From: Burkholderiaceae bacterium
Lineage (GTDB): Bacteria > Pseudomonadota > Gammaproteobacteria > Burkholderiales > Burkholderiaceae_C
NCBI GenBank assembly: GCA_030726195.1
Contig: JANREF010000030.1
Location: forward strand, 1 to 10,761
Direction of reading: 5' to 3'
Length of the DNA: 10,761 nucleotides
The notes under the pieces were generated by a model. The model searched no databases and was not told the DNA's origin. It saw only the letters and a list, made by a program, of their open reading frames with translations. How positions within the stretch are numbered: position 1 is the stretch's first letter; each line of letters begins with the position of its first letter. Of this stretch, positions 5,750 through 10,761 are shown in pieces. The position numbers and the translations under genes are program-made.

Positions 5750-8605
5750 ATGAATACACCGCTTGCCGCCCCACAAAAAACATTGGTCTTGGTCGATGGC
5801 TCCAGTTACTTGTACCGAGCCTTTCACGCCATGCCGGATTTGCGGGTAGACCGCAGCGACCCCAACAGTGCCCCTACTGGCGCGGTGCGCGGCATGATCA
5901 ACATGATGCAGTCCTTGGCCAAAGAGATTCAGTCGGACTATGCGGTGTGTATTTTTGATGCCCCAGGCCCCACTTTTAGGGATGAGATTTACCCGCAGTA
6001 CAAGGCGCAGCGCGCACCCATGCCCGACGACTTGCGCGCTCAAATTGAGCCGATTCACGAAGTGGTCAAGCTCATGGGCTGGCCCGTGATGGCGGTCAAG
6101 GGTGTGGAGGCCGATGATGTCATTGGCACGTTGGCCAAGTTGGGCGCGCAGCAAGGCTTCAAGGTCATGATCTCCAGCGGCGACAAAGACCTGAGCCAGC
6201 TGGTGGAGCCCAGCATCACCGTAGTGGACACCATGAACGGCAAGCGTCGCGATGTGGCGGGCGTGACCGCTGAGTTTGGCGTGCCGCCCGAGTTGATGGT
6301 GGACTACCAAACCTTGGTTGGCGATACGGTGGACAACGTACCCGGTGTTGCCAAAGTGGGCCCCAAGACGGCGGCCAAGTGGCTGGTGGAGTATGGCTCG
6401 CTGGATAATTTGTTGGCCAATGCGCTAGACATCAAGGGCGTGGCAGGGCAAAACCTGCGCGAGGCAGTGGACTGGCTGCCCACAGGCCGGTCATTGGTGA
6501 CCATCAAAACCGACTGCGATTTGGCCGCCGAGATCGCCAGCTGGCCGGATTTGGCCGCCTTGGCCAAACACACGCCAGACGAGCAGGCCTTGTCTGCGTT
6601 TTACGCCCGCATGGGTTTCAAGAGCCTCATCAACAAGGGCACGGTGGCGCAAAGCGCCAAGCCTGCTGCCGCTAAAAAGGCCGCAGGTGGCATGTCGGGC
6701 TCGTTGTTTGACGACGACAGCACCGGCGAGGGCAGCGGTGCCGCGTCGGTGGGTGAGGTGGGCGGGCTGGACCCGGCTGCAGCCAACTCCAGTGTGACCG
6801 GGCCATTGACCTACACCACCGTGCTCACAGCTGAGGCCTTGCAGTCTTGGGTGACCAAACTCATGGCTGCACCGCTGGTGGCGGTGGACACCGAGACCAA
6901 CGCCTTAGACCCCATGACGGCCGAGTTGGTGGGCATCAGTGTGTGCATCACGCCGGGCGAGGCCGCCTACATACCTGTGGGCCACAACTACCCGGATGCG
7001 CCCGCGCAGCTGCCTGCACAGCATGTGCTGGACGCTTTGCGGCCTTGGCTGGAAAGCGCTGAGCACCACAAGCTGGGTCAGCATGTGAAGTTTGATAGGC
7101 ACATTTTTGCCAACTGTGGCGTGCAAGTCAGGGGCTACGTGCACGACACCATGCTGCAAAGCTACGTGCTAGAGGTACACAGGCCGCACGGTTTGGAGAG
7201 CTTGGCCAAGCGCCACGTGGGCCGCACGGGCCTGAGCTTTGAGGACTTGTGCGGCAAGGGCGTGAATCAAATCACCATGGCGCAGGTGGCGGTGGATACC
7301 GCCAGCCAGTACGCCTGCGAAGACGCAGACATGTGTCTAGACGTGCACTTGCACCTCTACCCCAAGCTGAAAAGCTTTGCCGGTTTGAAGCGCATTTACG
7401 AACTGGAAATGGCCAGCAGCGAGGCCCTGTTCCGCATCGAGCGCAACGGTGTGCTGATCGATGGCCCCACCCTGGCCAAACAAAGCAACGAGCTCGGTGC
7501 GCGCATTGTGGCGCTAGAGGCCAAAGCCCACGAGCTGGCACAACAGCCATTCAACCTAGGCTCGCCCAAACAAATCGGCGAGATTTTCTTCACCAAACTG
7601 GGCTTGCCCGTAGTGAAAAAAACCGCCACGGGCGCACCCAGTACCGACGAAGAAGTGTTGGAAAAGCTGGCCGCCGACTACCCGTTGCCCGCGTGCATTT
7701 TGGAGTACCGCGGCTTGGCCAAGCTCAAAAGCACCTACACCGACAAGCTGGCGGGACTGGCCAATGCCAAGACCGGACGTGTGCACACCCACTATGCGCA
7801 GGCCGTGGCCGTGACCGGGCGGTTGTCCAGCAATGAGCCCAACTTGCAAAACATCCCCGTTCGCACGGAAGAAGGGCGGCGGGTGCGCGAGGCCTTTGTG
7901 GCCCCCGCTGGGCGCATGATTGCAAGCGCCGACTACTCGCAAATTGAGTTGCGCATCATGGCGCACCTAAGCGAAGACCAGGCCTTGATCCATGCATTTA
8001 AAGCAGGCTTGGACGTGCACCGTGCCACGGCCGCCGAGATCTTCAACGTGGGCCTGGATCAAGTCACTTCCGAGCAGCGCCGCTATGCCAAGGTCATCAA
8101 CTTTGGCTTGATTTACGGCATGAGCGCCTTTGGCTTGGCTAAAAATCTAGGCATAGACAACACGGCCGCCAAAAACTACATACAAACCTACTTTGAACGC
8201 TACCCCGGCGTTCGCCAGTACATGGAAGAGACGCGCGAGCAGGCCAAGGCGCAAGGCTTTGTGGAAACTGTGTTTGGACGCCGCCTGTATTTGCCGGAGA
8301 TCAATTCGCCCAATGGCCCACGCCGAGCGGGTGCCGAGCGTGCGGCCATCAACGCGCCCATGCAAGGCACAGCAGCCGATCTCATCAAGATGAGTATGTT
8401 GAAGGTGCAAGAGGCGCTAGACCAAGCCAATAACGGCGTGATCATGATCATGCAAGTGCACGATGAACTGGTGTTTGAGCTCCCGCTGGAGCAAGCCGAC
8501 TGGGTGCGTGAGCAGGTGCCCAAGCTCATGGCCGATGTGGCACAGCTGCGTGTGCCGCTGTTGGCTGAGGTGGGTATGGGCGCCAATTGGGAGCAGGCGC
8601 ATTGA
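5750..8605 (+). CDS. polA: DNA polymerase I
   Basis: Three-domain Pol I that fills repair gaps and removes RNA primers. From the ATG at 5750 it has 951 residues, slightly more than the roughly 930 of E. coli. The 5' nuclease (FEN) domain covers about 11-295: LVDGSSYLYRAFHA (14-27), GVEADD (118-123), SGDKDLSQL (143-151), GDTVDNVPGV (191-200). A low-complexity Ala/Lys/Gly linker spans about 300-350. The 3'-5' exonuclease looks active: AVDTETNALDP (378-388, DxE), GQHVKFDR (443-450), YACEDAD (521-527). Polymerase motifs are RLSSNEPNLQNIP (691-703), ADYSQIELR (727-735), O-helix RRYAKVINFGLIYG (777-790) and MQVHDELVFE (901-910). All key residues I checked are present. An in-frame ATG at 5741 would add MSP. 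The frame stays open to 5612, but that part is not PolA-like. Transcribed divergently from the thrB operon. Confidence 0.97.
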   Translation: MNTPLAAPQKTLVLVDGSSYLYRAFHAMPDLRVDRSDPNSAPTGAVRGMINMMQSLAKEIQSDYAVCIFDAPGPTFRDEIYPQYKAQRAPMPDDLRAQIEPIHEVVKLMGWPVMAVKGVEADDVIGTLAKLGAQQGFKVMISSGDKDLSQLVEPSITVVDTMNGKRRDVAGVTAEFGVPPELMVDYQTLVGDTVDNVPGVAKVGPKTAAKWLVEYGSLDNLLANALDIKGVAGQNLREAVDWLPTGRSLVTIKTDCDLAAEIASWPDLAALAKHTPDEQALSAFYARMGFKSLINKGTVAQSAKPAAAKKAAGGMSGSLFDDDSTGEGSGAASVGEVGGLDPAAANSSVTGPLTYTTVLTAEALQSWVTKLMAAPLVAVDTETNALDPMTAELVGISVCITPGEAAYIPVGHNYPDAPAQLPAQHVLDALRPWLESAEHHKLGQHVKFDRHIFANCGVQVRGYVHDTMLQSYVLEVHRPHGLESLAKRHVGRTGLSFEDLCGKGVNQITMAQVAVDTASQYACEDADMCLDVHLHLYPKLKSFAGLKRIYELEMASSEALFRIERNGVLIDGPTLAKQSNELGARIVALEAKAHELAQQPFNLGSPKQIGEIFFTKLGLPVVKKTATGAPSTDEEVLEKLAADYPLPACILEYRGLAKLKSTYTDKLAGLANAKTGRVHTHYAQAVAVTGRLSSNEPNLQNIPVRTEEGRRVREAFVAPAGRMIASADYSQIELRIMAHLSEDQALIHAFKAGLDVHRATAAEIFNVGLDQVTSEQRRYAKVINFGLIYGMSAFGLAKNLGIDNTAAKNYIQTYFERYPGVRQYMEETREQAKAQGFVETVFGRRLYLPEINSPNGPRRAGAERAAINAPMQGTAADLIKMSMLKVQEALDQANNGVIMIMQVHDELVFELPLEQADWVREQVPKLMADVAQLRVPLLAEVGMGANWEQAH

Positions 8606-8873
8606 GTGCAGGCATTCGCACCTGTACCTAGCGTGCACCTGGTGACGCCACAACACCCGTCACGACCCACGCCGCGCCAGAATATGCCCCCAAACTCTGT
8701 AGGCTTGAAAAATAAGTGCAAACTGATGATAGGACAGTGTGTACCGAAAGGTGCTACTTCTGCCGAGTTGGATTCCTGTGCTCTGAGGCGCCTCGTGCGT
8801 CCTGGTCCAGGTTCGTGCTCATGCAGGCGTGCCAGAGACGCAGCCAACGCTTGTGTCGACTTTGGCGCGGCCG

Positions 8874-8893
8874 CAGCAACTGCTGCTGTTTTT
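8874..8893 (+). terminator. Weak terminator-like hairpin in the leader of the hydrolase gene
   Basis: CAGCA (8875-8879) pairs with TGCTG (8885-8889 region) around a 5-nt loop, followed directly by TTTTT. The stem is only 5 bp. It lies about 40 nt before the start codon at 8935, so it could terminate read-through from polA or attenuate this leader. Weak evidence. Confidence 0.25.
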
Positions 8894-8920
8894 CATTTCA
8901 CTCATCACATTCATACATTG

Positions 8921-8926
8921 AAGGAG
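8921..8926 (+). promoter_or_regulatory. Ribosome binding site deciding the hydrolase start
   Basis: AAGGAG, 8 nt upstream of the ATG at 8935. This fixes that ATG as the start, rather than the earlier in-frame ATGs from 8716 onward, which have no such site. Confidence 0.85.
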
Positions 8927-8934
8927 ACGCCGTT

Positions 8935-9861
8935 ATGTCGCAATCACTTTCCAACGTCCACTCGTCTGTTCAAGACGCACAAGCTTTGTTAGACGCGGCC
9001 GTGCCCGCGCAGCCCGTGACGGCCAGCCGACGCACCGCGCTCAAGGCTGCGCTGGGCGTGGGCTACGCCGCTGCGGTGCTGCCAGAGTTGGCGCACTCTG
9101 CCATCAACACCAGTGGCGACGGCATTGTGCAAGGTGAGGTCATGGTCAATGTGGATGGGTTTGACGTGCCGGTGTTCCGCAGCCAGCCCAAGGGTGACGG
9201 CCCATTCCCTGTGGTGTTGGTCTTGTCTGAAATTTTCGGTGTGCATGAGCACATTGCCGACATCACACGCCGTTTTGCCAAGCTGGGCTACATGGCATTG
9301 GCGCCTGAGTTGTTTATTCGCCATGGTGACGCGCAGGGCTATGCTGTGATGGCGGACTTGTTCAAAGAAGTCATCAACAAAGTACGCGACGAGCAGGTCA
9401 TGGCCGACCTCGACGCCGTGGTGGCATGGGCCTCAGCCAACGGTGGTGATGTCAACCGCCTAGGCGTGACCGGTTTTTGCTGGGGTGGACGTCAAGTGTG
9501 GCTGTATGCTGCCCATCAGCCCAAGGTCAAGGCCGCGGTGGCATGGTATGGCCGTTTGGTGGGCGAGACCTCACCACGCACGCCCAAGCAGCCCTTGGAC
9601 GTTGCCGCGCAGGTGCACGCGCCTGTGTTGGGCTTGTACGGTGGCGCCGATCAGGGCATTGGCCTGGACACCGTGGCACAAATGCAAAACGCCCTGAAGG
9701 CCGCCACATCCAATCGTGCAGCGCAGGCCAGCCGATTTGTGGTGTTTGACGATGCCCCCCACGCCTTCCATGCCGACTACCGCCCCAGCTACCGCGAGCA
9801 GGCAGCCAAAGAAGGCTGGGCGCAGTGCGTGCAATGGATGGCGACGCACGGCGTGAAATAA
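8935..9861 (+). CDS. Dienelactone hydrolase family protein with Tat-like signal
   Basis: Alpha/beta-hydrolase of the dienelactone hydrolase family, 308 residues. The founding enzyme opens dienelactone to maleylacetate in chloroaromatic degradation; members like this one are not tied to a known substrate, and no chlorocatechol genes are nearby. The N-terminus has a twin-arginine motif, SRRTALK (31-37), then a hydrophobic stretch AALGVGYAAAVLP (38-50), predicting Tat export; the cleavage site is unclear. The mature domain carries SEIFGVHEHI (98-107), nucleophile motif GFCWGG (180-185, Cys182), acid in LYGGADQG (234-241, Asp239) and base in APHAFHADYRPSY (274-286, probably His276). The Cys-Asp-His triad is therefore intact. 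The start at 8935 has a good AAGGAG site. A strong terminator follows, so it is probably monocistronic. Confidence 0.9.
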   Translation: MSQSLSNVHSSVQDAQALLDAAVPAQPVTASRRTALKAALGVGYAAAVLPELAHSAINTSGDGIVQGEVMVNVDGFDVPVFRSQPKGDGPFPVVLVLSEIFGVHEHIADITRRFAKLGYMALAPELFIRHGDAQGYAVMADLFKEVINKVRDEQVMADLDAVVAWASANGGDVNRLGVTGFCWGGRQVWLYAAHQPKVKAAVAWYGRLVGETSPRTPKQPLDVAAQVHAPVLGLYGGADQGIGLDTVAQMQNALKAATSNRAAQASRFVVFDDAPHAFHADYRPSYREQAAKEGWAQCVQWMATHGVK

Positions 9862-9870
9862 ACTACGCCT

Positions 9871-9905
9871 ACAGCCCTGCGCTCATTGCAGGGCTGTTAC
9901 TTTTC
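9871..9905 (+). terminator. Intrinsic terminator after the dienelactone hydrolase gene
   Basis: Perfect 10-bp inverted repeat ACAGCCCTGC (9871-9880) and GCAGGGCTGT (9888-9897) around a 7-nt loop, followed by TACTTTTC. It begins 10 bp after the hydrolase stop codon. GC-rich stem plus T-rich tail is the classical rho-independent form. Confidence 0.85.
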
Positions 9906-9919
9906 TGAATTGAGATGCA

Positions 9920-10761
9920 ATGGACTTGGCGTGGATTCTGGCTGGCACCGTGGTGGCTGGCGTGGGCAGTGTGTGGTTGGCAGCATTTTTGAGCTTTGGC
10001 GTGATGGCGCGATTGACGCGGCACATGCTCAGCTTTGCCGCTGGCGCGTTGCTGGCAACCGCGTTTTTGCAACTCTTGCCAGAGGCCATTGAAACGGGCA
10101 TCAGCGTGCATTTGCTGTTTGGCGTGTTGCTAGGCGGCTTGGTGTTTTTCTTTGTGCTCGACAAGGCCGAGCTCTACCACCACGGCCATGAGCACGGCGA
10201 CCACGGCATGGATTTGCACAGCGATGCACCCATCCAAGATAGCCACTCCAAGCCGCTGGCCCATGGCCACCACAGCCACAACCATGCCCACCAACACGCC
10301 AGTGGCGGCTGGGCAGTATTGGTGGGTGACAGCGTGCACGCTTTTGGCGATGGCATTTTGATTGCTTCCGCCTTCATGGCCGATTGGCGCTTGGGCGTGA
10401 TTGCTTCTATGGCAGTGTTGGCGCACGAAGTGCCCCACCACATGGGCGACTTGGTGGTGCTGCAGCACGCGGGACGCGGCAACGCCAAGGCGGCCTTGCT
10501 CAAAGTATCTATGGCCGGCACCGTGACCGCGTTAGGCGGCGTTGTGGGTTATTTTTTGTTGGCGCAGTTTGCCGACATCTTGCCGCTGGTGCTGGTGATT
10601 GCAGCCAGCAGCTTCATGTATGTGGCGCTGGCCGACTTGATACCGCAGCTGCAGCGTCACGTGAGTCTGCGCGACTCAACAGGACAGCTGCTGTGGCTGG
10701 TGGCCGGTATTGCCTTGGTATTGGTGGTGGGAGAGTTCTCGCACCAAGGCCATTCACACGC
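9920..10761 (+). CDS. ZIP-family divalent metal transporter (3' end beyond the window)
   Basis: Inner-membrane ZIP transporter that moves Zn2+ or related divalent cations into the cytoplasm; the exact metal cannot be read from sequence. 280 complete codons are present and the frame is open at the window edge. Hydrophobic segments lie near 5-27, 36-57, 62-81, 131-154, 158-182, 195-215, 219-242 and 258-272. The transport-site motifs are present: HAFGDG (140-145) in helix 4 and HEVPHHMGD (169-177) in helix 5. A cytoplasmic-type variable loop (87-126) holds 14 His in 40 residues, and a second His cluster (SHQGHSH) starts at the edge. The ATG at 9920 has only a weak GAG 5 nt upstream. The gene begins 22 nt after the preceding terminator stem, leaving little room for its own promoter. 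Confidence 0.9.
   Translation, partial: MDLAWILAGTVVAGVGSVWLAAFLSFGVMARLTRHMLSFAAGALLATAFLQLLPEAIETGISVHLLFGVLLGGLVFFFVLDKAELYHHGHEHGDHGMDLHSDAPIQDSHSKPLAHGHHSHNHAHQHASGGWAVLVGDSVHAFGDGILIASAFMADWRLGVIASMAVLAHEVPHHMGDLVVLQHAGRGNAKAALLKVSMAGTVTALGGVVGYFLLAQFADILPLVLVIAASSFMYVALADLIPQLQRHVSLRDSTGQLLWLVAGIALVLVVGEFSHQGHSH

Larger units (their letters stand above)
8606..8934. other. Intergenic region upstream of the dienelactone hydrolase gene
   Basis: 329 bases with no gene I can support. Directly after the polA stop is a possible 7-bp stem (8606-8612 with 8621-8627, one G-U pair), without a T-run. A weak promoter-like pair is TTGAAA (8705-8710) and GATAGG (8728-8733), 17 bp apart. A perfect 10-bp palindrome GAGGCGCCTC sits at 8785-8794, and a GCGGCCGC at 8867-8874 precedes a small hairpin with a T-run at 8874-8893. 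The plus-strand open frame through here lacks its own ribosome binding site and I treat it as chance. Confidence 0.6.

Noticed and set aside
8867..8874. GCGGCCGC palindrome as an engineered cloning junction
   Set aside because: An 8-mer of this kind is expected occasionally in GC-rich DNA, and no vector-like sequence surrounds it.

Overview
The window looks like a chromosomal segment of a betaproteobacterium of order Burkholderiales, most likely family Comamonadaceae (Limnohabitans/Rhodoferax-like). This is inferred from the protein types: an RpoD with a long Lys/Ala-rich N-terminal tail, a BPSS1780-family membrane protein, a Burkholderiales-style Tat-type dienelactone hydrolase and an APH-fold homoserine kinase. 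The DNA is moderately GC-rich and densely coding. I see no transposase, phage gene, CRISPR array, tRNA or rRNA.

Layout: (1) 1-616, minus strand, the 5' part of rpoD, whose 153-residue histone-H1-like tail precedes the start of the sigma factor proper. (2) 617-1130, a gap with a candidate rpoD promoter (TATAAT), a possible 46-codon upstream ORF and a stem-loop just before the rpoD ribosome binding site. (3) 1131-3515, plus strand, uvrD. (4) 3516-3735, a convergent intergenic region with a 16-bp tandem repeat array of seven clear units in exact register. (5) 5708-3736, minus strand, an apparent operon: an unannotated 55-codon ORF, then thrB (homoserine kinase), then a BPSS1780-family membrane protein, with a 3-nt gap and a 4-nt overlap between neighbours. 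(6) 5750-8605, plus strand, polA, divergent from that operon. (7) 8935-9861, plus strand, a Tat-signal dienelactone hydrolase followed by a strong intrinsic terminator. (8) 9920 to the window end, plus strand, a ZIP-family metal transporter, cut by the window edge.

Functionally this is mainly a housekeeping region: transcription initiation (RpoD), DNA repair and replication (UvrD, PolA) and threonine biosynthesis (ThrB). PolA and UvrD act together in nucleotide excision repair, where UvrD removes the incised oligonucleotide and Pol I fills the gap, but here they are separately promoted and flank the thrB operon. No new multi-gene system is evident. The parts most worth a second look are non-coding or very small: the 16-bp array, the two small ORFs, the structured rpoD leader, and promoter-like hexamers so close to the uvrD and polA start codons that both mRNAs may be leaderless.
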